Assembly: GCF_000454545.1 (NCBI RefSeq)
Contig: NZ_CM002139.1
Coordinates: 4,490,777 to 4,547,812, forward strand
Direction of reading: 5' to 3'
Length of the DNA: 57,036 nucleotides
DNA from: Xanthomonas cassavae CFBP 4642
GTDB taxonomy: Bacteria; Pseudomonadota; Gammaproteobacteria; Xanthomonadales; Xanthomonadaceae
The translations under genes were made by a program, and so were the position numbers. This document shows, piece after piece, positions 39,686 through 51,464 of this stretch; position 1 is the stretch's first letter, and each line of letters begins with the position of its first letter. A model generated the notes under the pieces. It made no database searches, had not been told where the DNA came from, and worked only from the letters and a program-made list of their open reading frames with translations.

Positions 39686-40703
39686 CGACAGTCTCCAGTG
39701 GCGCCGACGACTGTTCGGCTGCGGTGGCGTGTGCGCCGGATTCGTCGGCCGGGATCGGATGCCCGGCCGCATACCAGGCGTAGAAATCGGCCGAACGCGC
39801 CAGTTCCAGGTCGGGGTCGGCCAGCATCGTCTGGTCGCGTGCATCCAGCGCGGGGGCGGCGGGCTGATCCGGCAGGTCGGCCGCCGGCAGTTCTTCCACC
39901 AGGACCGGGGCGGCATCGGTCACATGCAGCACGCCCGCCGGGGCCTGCGACACCGGCTCCGGCGGCAATACCGGCCGGCGATGCGTCCACCACCAGGCCA
40001 ACACCGCCACCACCATCGCCAGTGCCAGCACGCCCAGCGCGATGCCGGCCTGGCGGCGATCGACCCGGGGCCATTGCCATTGCCGCCTGCTGCGCACGCG
40101 CGCAGGACGCTGCCGCACCGGCGACGGCGAGGGCTCTGCCGGGGTGGCCGGCTGCAACGGCATGCCGGCCAGCGCCGCATCGCGCAGCTGACTCAACCGG
40201 CTGAGCTGGGACGGGTTGAGGTCGCGCAACTCCTGCTGCGCCGCCTCGGCCAGCACCCGCCACGCCTGGGCGTCCGGGTTGCCTGCCGCATCGCGTGGGC
40301 AGGCGCGTGCCAGCGCCTGGCGATAATCCGCCACGGCCACGCCCTGGACCTCGCTGGCGGCATCCTCCTCCAGCCCGGCCACGATCCGCAGCAGCAGCGC
40401 CAGCCGGTCGGAGGTCTGCATCCGGCCCAGTGCCGTGAAGGGCGGCAACCAGGTGCCCGGCATGGGGTCGCGCCGCAGTGGCGGCGCCGCCGCCAGCAGG
40501 CTCCAGAAGCGCATCGGCCAGCCAGCCATCGGCCGCCCGGCCGCCTGGCTACTGAAGGCACGCAGCGCCGCCGCCAGGGCCCGCTCGGCCGCTGCCCCGT
40601 CGCCGCCCTGCAGCTGTGCGAGCACCAGGCCCCGGCGTTCGACGCCCCGCAGGAAGGCTGACAGCGCGGCGGGGGTAACGGGGGCGTCGGGGACTACGGT
40701 CAT
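39672..40703 (-). CDS. Single-pass membrane protein, unknown function
   Basis: 343 aa. A helical N-terminal domain (ALSAFLRGVERRGLVLAQLQ, then MAGWPMRFWSLLAAAPPLRR) with a basic linker (RVRSRRQWQWPRVDRR) leads to one membrane span (about 216-237, LGVLALAMVVAVLAWWW) and an acidic C-terminal periplasmic part. The N-terminal helices recall sigma-factor-like or regulatory proteins but I cannot name a family. GGAG sits 6 nt before ATG 40703; a frame to 40727 exists. It pairs with the DUF3106-like gene. Confidence 0.65.
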   Translation of the reverse strand: MTVVPDAPVTPAALSAFLRGVERRGLVLAQLQGGDGAAAERALAAALRAFSSQAAGRPMAGWPMRFWSLLAAAPPLRRDPMPGTWLPPFTALGRMQTSDRLALLLRIVAGLEEDAASEVQGVAVADYRQALARACPRDAAGNPDAQAWRVLAEAAQQELRDLNPSQLSRLSQLRDAALAGMPLQPATPAEPSPSPVRQRPARVRSRRQWQWPRVDRRQAGIALGVLALAMVVAVLAWWWTHRRPVLPPEPVSQAPAGVLHVTDAAPVLVEELPAADLPDQPAAPALDARDQTMLADPDLELARSADFYAWYAAGHPIPADESGAHATAAEQSSAPLETVDDEN

Positions 40704-40823
40704 GTGAACTCCAGCATCGGCCGGCATGATACCGACGCAGATCGGCCGCGCCGACCGCTTGACAGATCGCCACGTCGTTGCTCCGCTCCCGACCGCTGTC
40801 CGCGCACGTTGTGCACAGCGGCA

Positions 40824-40851
40824 GACATACCGATACGCCCCCGTCTGTCAA
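40824..40851 (-). promoter_or_regulatory. Sigma-70-type promoter for the 40703 gene
   Basis: On the minus strand a perfect TTGACA (40851-40846) is followed after 16 nt by TATGTC (40829-40824). About 120 nt lie between it and the ATG at 40703. Confidence 0.5.
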
Positions 40852-40996
40852 CTGGTTTTTTTTCTTTGTTGCATTCGTGTTTCACGCCCAACCGATTGAT
40901 CTATAAGCATTTTCACCAGATGGCGAAAAAATGTCCAAGAGGTTGCCAAGGCAAGTGAATCCGCCTTCACGGCGTGGAGCACGCGCGTAATTCACA

Positions 40997-41025
40997 GGTT
41001 TATCCACAGGCAGTGTGGATAAACC
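40997..41025. promoter_or_regulatory. Inverted pair of perfect DnaA boxes
   Basis: TTATCCACA at 41000-41008 and TGTGGATAA at 41014-41022 are both perfect strong DnaA boxes, inside a 12-bp inverted repeat with a 5-nt centre (GGTTTATCCACA/TGTGGATAAACC). A weaker TTATCACTT lies at about 41059-41067. The pair lies 139 bp before priA. Confidence 0.7.
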
Positions 41026-41163
41026 GGTTTCCTGAGCCCTCACATAGGTTTACGTCGTATTTATCACTTCGGTCACAGAAAAGCGCTGCAACTGATCACA
41101 CCGCTTTCACGCGCACAAACCGGCCTGCTCGGGCCCGCTGGACAGTATCGGTAGACTGGGCGA

Positions 41164-43386
<2,223 letters not shown>

Positions 43387-43387
43387 G

Positions 43388-43410
43388 GCCGGTGCGTCTC
43401 GCGCACCGGC
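43388..43410 (+). terminator. Hairpin after priA
   Basis: GCCGGTGCG TCTCG CGCACCGGC is a 9-bp stem right after the priA stop (43386). There is no U-tract, so termination strength is uncertain. Confidence 0.5.
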
Positions 43411-43447
43411 AGCAGCCGGATCCACGGTGCGCGATCTCTCCGGGTTT

Positions 43448-43515
43448 TGCAGGAGCGCACCTGGGCGCGACGTGGCATTACCGGCACTGCCCTCGCGCCC
43501 GGGTGCGCTCCTACA
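43448..43515. repeat. REP-like inverted repeat
   Basis: TGCAGGAGCGCACCTGGGCG at 43448-43467 is mirrored, with two mismatches, by CGCCCGGGTGCGCTCCTACA at about 43496-43515. Such TGTAGGAGCGCACCCGGGCGCGA-type palindromes occur in many copies in Xanthomonadaceae; only this pair is in the window. Confidence 0.65.
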
Positions 43516-43621
43516 GCAGACGCGATCCATCGGGCCGCGCGGTGTGCTGGCCCATTGATTTGCAGTCGCGGCGCGCATGTGCCTGCAATGCATCACGCAG
43601 GCCTCAGCGCAGGCACGACAC

Positions 43622-44278
43622 TCAGGTCAGCGCCGTCATCACGCCACGCCGGTACGCCGGCCGCGCGCACAAGCGCTGATACCACTGGTGCAAATGCGGC
43701 AGCCCGGGCCGGTCGATCGGCATTTCGAACCAGGCGTAGATGAAACTTCCGAGCGGAACATCGCCCATCGCGAATTGCTCGCCGGACAGATACGGCTGCT
43801 GCGCCAAGGCCGCATCCACGCGTGCCAGCAGCTCGCCCGACTGCGCCAGCGCAGCGGCAATGCGTACATGATCGCGCTCGGCCTCCGGTGTGCGCAGCAC
43901 GCCCCAGAACAGATCGCGAAAGACACCGGCAAACGTCGATGTGGTCCAGTCCATCCAGCGATCGCCCAGCGCGCGCTCGGCCGGCGATGTCGGATACAGC
44001 GCCGGTGCGTACTGCGCAGCCAGATACCGCACAATCGCATTGGATTCCCACAGCACCAGCGCGCCATCCTGCAGCGTCGGCACCAGCCCGTTCGGGTTCA
44101 GCGCGCGATAGTCCGGCGTGGTGTTGCCACCGAACGCGCCCCCCACCTCGATCGAGGCATAGGCCACGCCGGCTTCTTCGGCGCACCACAACACCTTGCG
44201 TACATTGCTGGAATTGCGCCGGCCCCATAGCGTGATGGCGGGCGTTGCTGTAATGGGCACATTTGCGTCTTGCGTCAT
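43622..44278 (-). CDS. Glutathione S-transferase family protein
   Basis: 218 aa. The thioredoxin-like N-terminal domain (ITLWGRRNSSNVRKVLWCAE; NPNGLVPTLQDGALVLWESNA with the cis-Pro-bearing VPTL and the ES glutathione contact) and the all-helical C-terminal part fit the GST family. Ser rather than Cys near the active site suggests a conjugating type. Substrate unknown. The start lies 2 bp after the stop of the NYN gene, hence one operon. Confidence 0.88.
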   Translation of the reverse strand: MTQDANVPITATPAITLWGRRNSSNVRKVLWCAEEAGVAYASIEVGGAFGGNTTPDYRALNPNGLVPTLQDGALVLWESNAIVRYLAAQYAPALYPTSPAERALGDRWMDWTTSTFAGVFRDLFWGVLRTPEAERDHVRIAAALAQSGELLARVDAALAQQPYLSGEQFAMGDVPLGSFIYAWFEMPIDRPGLPHLHQWYQRLCARPAYRRGVMTALT

Positions 44279-44280
44279 GC

Positions 44281-45102
44281 TCAGCTCCCTGCTGCAGGCT
44301 TGGCTGGCGCACGTGCCGAGCGCTTGGCAGCCGCGGGGCGTGTCGTCGCAGCAGTGGGCTGCGCCGGCTTGCCACGCCCACCCTTGGGCATGTCGCGCAC
44401 CCACAATGCCTGCTCGTCCTGCTTGATCTCGAACAAGCCAATCGCGCGCACCAGATCGCTGAGCTTGCGATAGCCGTAGTTGCGCGGATCGAACGAGGCC
44501 TGGTTGGCCACCTGCTTGCCCACCGCGCTCAACAGCGCCCAGCCATCGTCTTCGCAGGCGCTGACGATAGCATTGCGCAGCATCTGCACCAGCCGCGTGT
44601 CGCTGCGCAATGCGGTCGCGTCCTTGCGCCCGGCGGCAGTGTCGCTGGCTGCGGCGGCCTGCTCGCCCAGCGCTTCCACGTAGGTGAATTTGGAGCAGGC
44701 ATTGACGAACGGTGCCGGCGTCTTTTTCTCGCCAAAGCCATACACCTTCATGCCATCGGTCAGCAGGCGCATCACCAACGGGGTGAAGTCCGCATCGCTG
44801 GAGACGATGGCAAACCCGTCGAGGTTGCGCGCGTACAACAGGTCCATCGCGTCGATCACCATGGCCATGTCCGAGGCGTTCTTGCCCGAGCTATAGGCAA
44901 ATTGCTGGATCGGCCGAATTGCATAATCGTGCAGCGCCGCTTCCCAGCCCTTCAGGTGCGGGCTCTTCCAGTTGCCGTAGGCGCGGCGCACATTGGCCAC
45001 GCCGTAGCGCGCCACTTCCGCCAGCACCACATCGATCTTGCCGGCAGGCGCGTTGTCGGCGTCGATCAGCAAGGCGATCCGCTTGTCGGGATTGTCGGTC
45101 AT
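44281..45102 (-). CDS. NYN-domain (PIN-like) protein with LOTUS/OST-HTH domain
   Basis: 273 aa. The NYN domain (LLIDADNAPAGKIDVVLAEV; DMAMVIDAMDLLYARNLDGF; SSDADFTPLVMRL) has the acidic residues of a metal-dependent ribonuclease fold, in the LabA/DUF88 style. The later part, LSAVGKQVANQASFDPRNYG followed by YRKLSDLVRAI, is an OST-HTH/LOTUS module, an RNA-binding fold. A basic Ala/Lys/Arg tail ends the protein. Probably an RNA-processing enzyme; the target is unknown. Confidence 0.85.
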   Translation of the reverse strand: MTDNPDKRIALLIDADNAPAGKIDVVLAEVARYGVANVRRAYGNWKSPHLKGWEAALHDYAIRPIQQFAYSSGKNASDMAMVIDAMDLLYARNLDGFAIVSSDADFTPLVMRLLTDGMKVYGFGEKKTPAPFVNACSKFTYVEALGEQAAAASDTAAGRKDATALRSDTRLVQMLRNAIVSACEDDGWALLSAVGKQVANQASFDPRNYGYRKLSDLVRAIGLFEIKQDEQALWVRDMPKGGRGKPAQPTAATTRPAAAKRSARAPAKPAAGS

Positions 45103-45104
45103 GC

Positions 45105-45677
45105 TCAATGCTCCACTGCAGCGTCGGTGACGGTTTCCATTTCGGTTGCGGTCTCGATGTCCATTTCCGGATCTGTTTCGGCATCGGCATCGAGCGTGGC
45201 CTCTTCTGCCGTCTCTGCAGCCGGCAAGGTGGACTCGGTGCCATCGCGCAGGGTCAGCACCCCATCGCTCAGGATCTCCTGATCGGCGCCGGCACTGACC
45301 CAGGTCGCCTTGACGCGCCCGGCGCCCCGGTCGCCTTCCACATCGAACACGAACTCTTCGCCGCCCGGTGCCATTCCCGTGCGCAGCAGATCCACCCGCA
45401 TGCTGCGGATCTGGCCGATATGTTCCTGCACCACCGCATCGTCCTGCAGCGCGCTGCGCGCCTGGCCGGTAAATACCGACCAGCCCGTGTCGACCAGCCA
45501 CATGGCCGCGGCCAGCACCACCACCCCGAACAGACTCGCGCAGGCCAGGATGCCGATCAAGCCGATAGCCACGCCGCTGAGCGGCTTCCGGGCCGCAGGT
45601 GCCGCAGGGGCGATCGGTGCTGCAGCAGGCGCTGGCGCAGTTGGCAGCGGGAGCAGGGGCGGTGGGAACGAAGACAT
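45105..45677 (-). CDS. Single-pass membrane protein, unknown function
   Basis: 190 aa. Pro/Ala N-terminus, one span at about residues 35-61 (GVAIGLIGILACASLFGVVV), then a periplasmic domain (DDAVVQEHIGQIRSMRVDLL) that weakly recalls Coa1-like domains, and a strongly acidic, repetitive C-terminus (EMDIETATEMETVTDAA). It stops 2 bp before the NYN start, so it is in the same operon. Function unknown. Confidence 0.7.
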   Translation of the reverse strand: MSSFPPPLLPLPTAPAPAAAPIAPAAPAARKPLSGVAIGLIGILACASLFGVVVLAAAMWLVDTGWSVFTGQARSALQDDAVVQEHIGQIRSMRVDLLRTGMAPGGEEFVFDVEGDRGAGRVKATWVSAGADQEILSDGVLTLRDGTESTLPAAETAEEATLDADAETDPEMDIETATEMETVTDAAVEH

Positions 45678-45795
45678 GCGAAGACCGTCGAAGATGATGC
45701 GACATGATGCCGCAGGCGCGCTGCGCCCACGCGTCATGTTCATTGGCACATTGGCATGCTGTCGAGCCCGCGTCGCGTTCCATCGGACTTCTACG

Positions 45796-47088
45796 ATGAC
45801 CTCTTCCCCCTCCCCCGCTCCGCTGCATCTGGTCGTGGTAGGTGGCGGTTTTGCCGGTTTGTGGGCGACCCGCGCGCTCGACGATCCCGGCATCCGCATC
45901 ACCCTGATCGATCGCCAGAACCACCATCTGTTCCAGCCGCTGCTGTACCAGGTGGCCACCGCCGGCCTGTCGGCGCCGGACATCGCCGCGCCGTTGCGGC
46001 ACATCCTGCGCGAGCAGCGCAATGTCGAAGTACAACTCGGCGATGTGGTCGAAATCGCGCCCGGCCGCCGCGAGGTGGTTCTGGCCGACGGCAAGACGGT
46101 CGGTTACGACCTGCTGCTGCTCGCCACCGGGGCCACGCATGCCTACTTCGGCAACGACCAGTGGGCCGAGCACGCGCCCGGGTTGAAGACGCTGTACGAC
46201 GCGCTGGTGCTGCGCCGCAAGCTGCTACTGGCCTTCGAGCGCGCCGAAGCCGAAACCGATCCCGCCGCACGCGCCGCATGGCTCAGCTTTGCGGTGGTCG
46301 GCGGTGGCCCCACCGGCGTGGAACTGGCCGGCACCCTGGCCGAAATCGCCCGCCACACGCTCAAGAACGAATTCCGCCACATCGACCCGCGCCAGGCGCG
46401 GGTGCGCCTGGTCGAAGCCGGACCGCGCGTGCTGCCCTCGTTCCCGGACGACCTCACCGCCAAGGCGCGCAAGCAGTTGGAGCGCCTGGGCGTGGAAGTG
46501 CACACCGGCACCCCGGTCACCCGTATCGATGCGCTGGGCTACCAGCTCGGCGAGACCTTCGTGCCCGCGCGCACCGTGGTGTGGGCCGCGGGCGTGGCGG
46601 CCTCGCCGCTGGCGCGCACGCTCGGCGTGCCGCTGGACCGCGCCGGCCGGGTGCTGGTGGAGCCGGACCTGAGCGTGCCCGGCCATCCGGACATCTTCGT
46701 CGGCGGCGACCTCGCCTCGGTGCAGCAGGACGGACGGCCGGTGCCGGGCGTGGCGCCGGCGGCCAAGCAGATGGGCAAGCACATCGCCAAGGCGATCCGT
46801 GCACGTCAGCGCGGCCAGGCGGCAGCCGCGTTCCGGTACCAGGACTTCGGCAACCTGGCCACCATCGGGCGCATGGCGGCCATCGTGCACGTAGGCAAGC
46901 TCAAGCTGTCCGGCATCGTGGCGTGGTGGTTCTGGCTGGCCGCGCACGTCTACTTCCTGATCGGCTTCCGCAACCGCTTCGTGGTGCTGGTGAACTGGGC
47001 GATGGCGTACTGGAGCTACCAGCGCGCCGCGCGCATCATCTTCGGCGGCGCTACCGACGACCCGCCGCCCGACAGCAAGGACGGGTGA
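45796..47088 (+). CDS. ndh: Type II NADH dehydrogenase
   Basis: 430 aa, non-proton-pumping NADH:quinone oxidoreductase. The FAD-binding GGGFAGLWATRAL, the DRQNHHLFQPLLYQVATAGL block (quinone pocket side), the NADH-binding VGGGPTGVELAGTLAEI, and DIFVGGDLASV in the second FAD contact are all present. C-terminal hydrophobic patches (WWFWLAAHVYFLIGF) bind the membrane. Start ATG 45796; the promoter lies in the 118-bp space to the divergent operon. Confidence 0.95.
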   Translation: MTSSPSPAPLHLVVVGGGFAGLWATRALDDPGIRITLIDRQNHHLFQPLLYQVATAGLSAPDIAAPLRHILREQRNVEVQLGDVVEIAPGRREVVLADGKTVGYDLLLLATGATHAYFGNDQWAEHAPGLKTLYDALVLRRKLLLAFERAEAETDPAARAAWLSFAVVGGGPTGVELAGTLAEIARHTLKNEFRHIDPRQARVRLVEAGPRVLPSFPDDLTAKARKQLERLGVEVHTGTPVTRIDALGYQLGETFVPARTVVWAAGVAASPLARTLGVPLDRAGRVLVEPDLSVPGHPDIFVGGDLASVQQDGRPVPGVAPAAKQMGKHIAKAIRARQRGQAAAAFRYQDFGNLATIGRMAAIVHVGKLKLSGIVAWWFWLAAHVYFLIGFRNRFVVLVNWAMAYWSYQRAARIIFGGATDDPPPDSKDG

Positions 47089-47140
47089 CAGCGGCCCGCG
47101 CGGTACGCGATGCTGTGCGGCCTGATTCGACGGCCTGACC

Positions 47141-47755
47141 GTGGCGACTGTCCTGTTCCTGCTGGATCTGCTCGGCACCTTCGTGTTCGCCCTGAGCGGC
47201 GCGACGGTGGCGGTGCGCAATCGCCTGGATCTGTTCGGCGTGCTGGTGCTGTCGTGCGCGGCGGCGGTGTCCGGTGGCATCGTGCGCGATGTACTGATCG
47301 GCGCCACCCCGCCGGCCGCGCTGGTACAGCCGCAGTACCTGCTCACCGCCTGCCTGGCCGGCGTTGCCGGCTTCTATTGGCATGCGGCGGTAGAGCGCCT
47401 GCGCAACCCGGTGCAGATCTTCGATGCGGCGGGGCTGGCGCTGTTTGCGGTCTACGGCACCAGCAAGGCGCTGGATTACCACCTCAGCCCACTTAGCGCG
47501 ACCTTGCTGGGCATGCTCAGCGGTATCGGCGGCGGCATCGCACGCGACCTGCTGGTCGCACGCACGCCGGTGGTGCTGCAGGCCGAACTGTATGCCGTGG
47601 CAGCGCTTGCCGGTGGCGGGCTGGTCGCGATCGGGCACATGCTGAAAGTGCCGCAGGCCTGGTCGCTGGCGACCGGCGCCGGTGTGTGTTTCGGCCTGCG
47701 TTTCATGGCTATCCGTTATGGCTGGCATCTGCCGGTGGCGCGCTCGCCGGAGTGA
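47141..47755 (+). CDS. TRIC-type cation channel / UPF0126 membrane protein
   Basis: 204 aa, GTG start. Two UPF0126/TRIC repeats of three spans each (LDLLGTFVFALSGATVAVRN, GGIVRDVLIG; then FDAAGLALFAVYGTSKAL, GGGIARDLLVAR). The duplicated GG(I)xRD motif is the family hallmark. These form K+-permeable trimeric channels in structural studies. It follows ndh by 52 bp and could share its transcript. Confidence 0.92.
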   Translation: MATVLFLLDLLGTFVFALSGATVAVRNRLDLFGVLVLSCAAAVSGGIVRDVLIGATPPAALVQPQYLLTACLAGVAGFYWHAAVERLRNPVQIFDAAGLALFAVYGTSKALDYHLSPLSATLLGMLSGIGGGIARDLLVARTPVVLQAELYAVAALAGGGLVAIGHMLKVPQAWSLATGAGVCFGLRFMAIRYGWHLPVARSPE

Positions 47756-47810
47756 ACTACCGGCCAAGCCCTCAAGGCCTGCTGCAACCTTTGCGCAAGG
47801 CGCCCCAATG

Positions 47811-47841
47811 CAAAACGGCCCGGGTTGCCCGGGCCGTCTTT
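47811..47841 (-). terminator. rpoH terminator
   Basis: ACGGCCCGGG and CCCGGGCCGT form a perfect 10-bp stem with a 3-nt loop. On the minus strand it runs into TTTTG, 30 bp after the rpoH stop. It may serve the TRIC gene from the other side. Confidence 0.8.
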
Positions 47842-47866
47842 CAACGTTTACCGCATGTCGGCTGGA

Positions 47867-48742
<876 letters not shown>

Positions 48743-48940
48743 AGGCACCATCTTAGCAGTCGAACTATTGGACTGCCGGGTATAGAAAGAGTTCCCAGCG
48801 TTCCATTCATAGGACATTCGGGCTGGAGATCCTTACGGCGTTCTACCGTGGAGCTCCCCGATTTCGATCACTACGCTACCACCGACACCCTGCGTAGACG
48901 GTGACAAATCTGCCGCCAATGGGCCTGGCGTCGGGGCCGT

Positions 48941-49666
48941 TCAGCCGGTGGCAGAGGTTGTGTCCAGGGCGTTGCGGGGCGGCAGCGACCAGTCGATCGG
49001 GCTCAGACCACGGCGCTGCAACTGCTCGTTGGTCCTGGAGAAATGCTTGCACCCCAGGAAACCGCGGTGCGCCGACAACGGTGAAGGATGCGGGGACTTG
49101 AACACGCGGTGCCGGGCCTGGTCGATGACCTTGCCCTTGGACTGTGCGTAACTGCCCCACAGCAGGAACACCAAGCCCTCGCGTTCGCGGTTGAGGGTCT
49201 CCACCACGTGGTCGGTGAAGCCTTCCCAGCCCTTGTTCTGGTGCGCGCCGGCCCGGCCCTGCTCCACCGTCAGCACCGCGTTGAGCAGCAGTACGCCCTG
49301 GCGCGCCCACGGCATCAGATAGCCATGATCGGGACGCGGGATGCCCAGATCGTCCTGGATTTCTTTGTAAATATTGAGCAGCGACGGCGGCACCGGCACG
49401 CCCGGCAACACCGAAAAGCACAGCCCATGCGCCTGGCCTTCGCCGTGATACGGATCCTGGCCCAGGATCACCACCTTGACCTGCTCGAACGGGGTGGCAT
49501 CGAAGGCGGCGAAGATCTGCGGACCGGGCGGGAACACCCGCGCGCCGGCCGCCTTGCGCTGGCGCAAGAACGCAGACAGCTCCTGCATTTCCGGGCGCAG
49601 CAACCAATCACCCACCTTTGCCTTCCACGATGGTTCCAGCTGGATGCGTCCCTCCCCTTCGGTCAT
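48941..49666 (-). CDS. ung: Uracil-DNA glycosylase (family 1)
   Basis: 241 aa. It removes uracil from DNA. The catalytic [20 protein letters not shown] (Asp water-activating residue, Tyr gate), the Asn-containing [10 protein letters not shown], and the [13 protein letters not shown] minor-groove loop are all present. Start [14 protein letters not shown] at 49666 lies inside the end of the response-regulator gene (4-bp overlap), so the two are translationally coupled. Confidence 0.97.
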   Translation of the reverse strand: MTEGEGRIQLEPSWKAKVGDWLLRPEMQELSAFLRQRKAAGARVFPPGPQIFAAFDATPFEQVKVVILGQDPYHGEGQAHGLCFSVLPGVPVPPSLLNIYKEIQDDLGIPRPDHGYLMPWARQGVLLLNAVLTVEQGRAGAHQNKGWEGFTDHVVETLNREREGLVFLLWGSYAQSKGKVIDQARHRVFKSPHPSPLSAHRGFLGCKHFSRTNEQLQRRGLSPIDWSLPPRNALDTTSATG

Positions 49667-50505
49667 AGCATCACGGCCTGGTCTTCCAGGCGTGCCAGGC
49701 GCAGCTGGAACAGCACCTTGGTGACCAGCAGGCGCTCTTCGATGGGCTTTTGCACCAGATCGTTGGCACCGGCGCGCAGCAGCTCGGACTGGTTGCGCGG
49801 GTTGGTGTCGCCGGTCATCACCAGCACCGGCAGGCGGCGCTTGCCGTAGGCGAAGTCGATGCGGATGCGTTCGACCACATCGCGCCCATTGAGCTCGCCC
49901 TTGAGGGTGACGTCGGTCAGCACCACGTCGATGCGGCGCTCGGTCCGGCCCAGCGATTCGGCGGTGAGCAGCGCGAATGCGTCCTCGGCGGTGAGCACGT
50001 GCACCACCTTCAGGCTCTGGCGCTCGAGCATGCGCTTGGTCGCCTCGGCCACCACGCGGCTGTCCTCGATGTACAGCACGGTGGCGCCCACCACCGGCTC
50101 GGGCTGCACGTAGCCGCGGATGAAGGTGGCCAGGGCTTCGTGACCCAGCGCCTTGTCGAAATAGTCGGTGACGTATTCGGTGAAGCGGCGTTCGACCAGA
50201 TGCTGTTGCGCATCGCCGGACACCACGATCACCGGCACATAGGCCTGGCCGGCGGCTTCGCGCACGCTGCGCGCCAGCGTCAGGCCGTCGCCATCGGGCA
50301 ACGACAGCGAGGTGGTGACCAGATCCATGGCGCCGGCTTCCAGCGCGTCGCGCGCTTCGGCAATGCTGGAACAACCGATCACCTGCACATTGGGCAGGTC
50401 GCGCTTGAGCACGTCGGCAATGAGCTTGCGCACCAGCTTCGAGCCATCGACGACCATCACGCGCGGTGCGTCGCTGATCAGGTGTTTGAGATCTGGTGGA
50501 TGCAT
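49663..50505 (-). CDS. Tandem receiver-domain response regulator with degenerate first domain
   Basis: 280 aa, two REC domains and no output domain. In the first (about 13-132) the phospho-acceptor position is Ser66 ([15 protein letters not shown], where Asp is usual) and only one acid is left in the acidic pocket (VVDG), though Ser96 and Lys118 remain. The second (about 140-265) is complete: Glu147/Asp148, Asp198 (VLTDVTLKG), Thr231 (MTGDT) and Lys253. It could work by phosphorylation of domain 2 only, with domain 1 as a binding module. Start [10 protein letters not shown] at 50505; 8 bp separate it from ftsX and it overlaps ung. Confidence 0.85.
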   Translation of the reverse strand: MHPPDLKHLISDAPRVMVVDGSKLVRKLIADVLKRDLPNVQVIGCSSIAEARDALEAGAMDLVTTSLSLPDGDGLTLARSVREAAGQAYVPVIVVSGDAQQHLVERRFTEYVTDYFDKALGHEALATFIRGYVQPEPVVGATVLYIEDSRVVAEATKRMLERQSLKVVHVLTAEDAFALLTAESLGRTERRIDVVLTDVTLKGELNGRDVVERIRIDFAYGKRRLPVLVMTGDTNPRNQSELLRAGANDLVQKPIEERLLVTKVLFQLRLARLEDQAVML

Positions 50506-50513
50506 GGCAGGCC

Positions 50514-51464
50514 TCAGGTCTCGGTGGGACGGGTCTGGCGGAGGAAGTGGCCGGTCACCAGCCAGGCGCCCAGCCAACCCAGCACCAGGGTACCGACAAG
50601 CACCATCGCAGAATGCAGCAGATCCAGCCCGTGCAGGGTAAAGGAACTGCCATAGCTATCGGCCAATGTTGCCAAAGGTGTACGCAAGGCCAGGCCGGAG
50701 GCGGCGATCAGAGCAAGCGCGACCGCGCCGGCGCCCAGGCCGTACCAGGCGCCCAGATACAGGAACGGGCGGCGGATGAAGCCGTCGCTGGCGCCCAGCA
50801 GCTGCAGCACGCCGATTTCCTCGCGCCGCGACTGGATGTCCAGCCGCACGGTGTTGCCGACCACCAGTACCGCGCCGATGCCGAGCAGGGCCGACAGCAC
50901 CTGCACCAGACGCTCGCCAAAGTGCAGCCAGCCATCCAGACGCTTGCGCCACAGCGCATCGTGCTGCACCTGATCGGCCTGCGGCAGCGCCTGCAGCGCG
51001 CCGGCCAGTTGCGCATCATCGGCGGCATCGGTGGGGGTCACGATCAGCAAGGTGGGCAGCGGATTGTTGCCCAGCGCGTCGGCGGCCTCGTCGAGCTTTG
51101 CGCTCTCACGTAGCTCGGCCAAGCCTTGCTCGGGCGTACGCAACATCACCTTGGCGACGTCCGGACGGGCGCGTAACTCGCCGGCCAGCGCCTGCGCCGC
51201 ATCGACGGCGATCTCGACCTTCAGGAACAGATTGATCTCGCGCGACTGCTGCACGCTGCCGGCCAGCAGCTTAACGTTGTCCAGCGCGATCGACAGCCCC
51301 AGCGGCAGCGCCAGCGCCAAGGCCATCACCACGATGGTCAGCAACGTGGCCCACGGCTTGCGCATTGCGCGGCCCAGGCTGAAGGCGATGCTGTGCAGGT
51401 GGTGGTCGATCCACACGCCGAACCGCGACGGCGCCACGGCTTCGGTATTGGCGAGCTTGCTCAT
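50514..51464 (-). CDS. ftsX: Cell-division permease-like protein FtsX
   Basis: 316 aa. FtsX pairs with FtsE and transmits signals to peptidoglycan hydrolases at the septum. Four membrane spans: about residues 40-60, 195-215, 243-265 and 285-305, with a large periplasmic loop of about 130 residues after the first. LRFRRP-like start is replaced by [20 protein letters not shown]. Its ATG overlaps the ftsE stop by 4 bp, the standard arrangement. Confidence 0.94.
   Translation of the reverse strand: MSKLANTEAVAPSRFGVWIDHHLHSIAFSLGRAMRKPWATLLTIVVMALALALPLGLSIALDNVKLLAGSVQQSREINLFLKVEIAVDAAQALAGELRARPDVAKVMLRTPEQGLAELRESAKLDEAADALGNNPLPTLLIVTPTDAADDAQLAGALQALPQADQVQHDALWRKRLDGWLHFGERLVQVLSALLGIGAVLVVGNTVRLDIQSRREEIGVLQLLGASDGFIRRPFLYLGAWYGLGAGAVALALIAASGLALRTPLATLADSYGSSFTLHGLDLLHSAMVLVGTLVLGWLGAWLVTGHFLRQTRPTET

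Larger units (their letters stand above)
40704..41163. other. Gene-poor AT-richer spacer before priA with DnaA boxes
   Basis: 460 bp without a convincing gene. It holds a likely minus-strand promoter (40824-40851), an AT-rich segment (about 40855-40930), a DnaA-box hairpin (40997-41025), and presumably the priA promoter. Confidence 0.65.

Noticed and set aside
40997..41025. DnaA-box hairpin as an ordinary terminator
   Set aside because: No U-tract on either strand, and the arms contain perfect DnaA boxes; kept as a regulatory candidate.
40997..41163. Chromosomal replication origin
   Set aside because: Only two strong boxes, no DnaA-trio or long AT-rich unwinding element next to them, and no dnaA, dnaN or gidA-type neighbours in the window.
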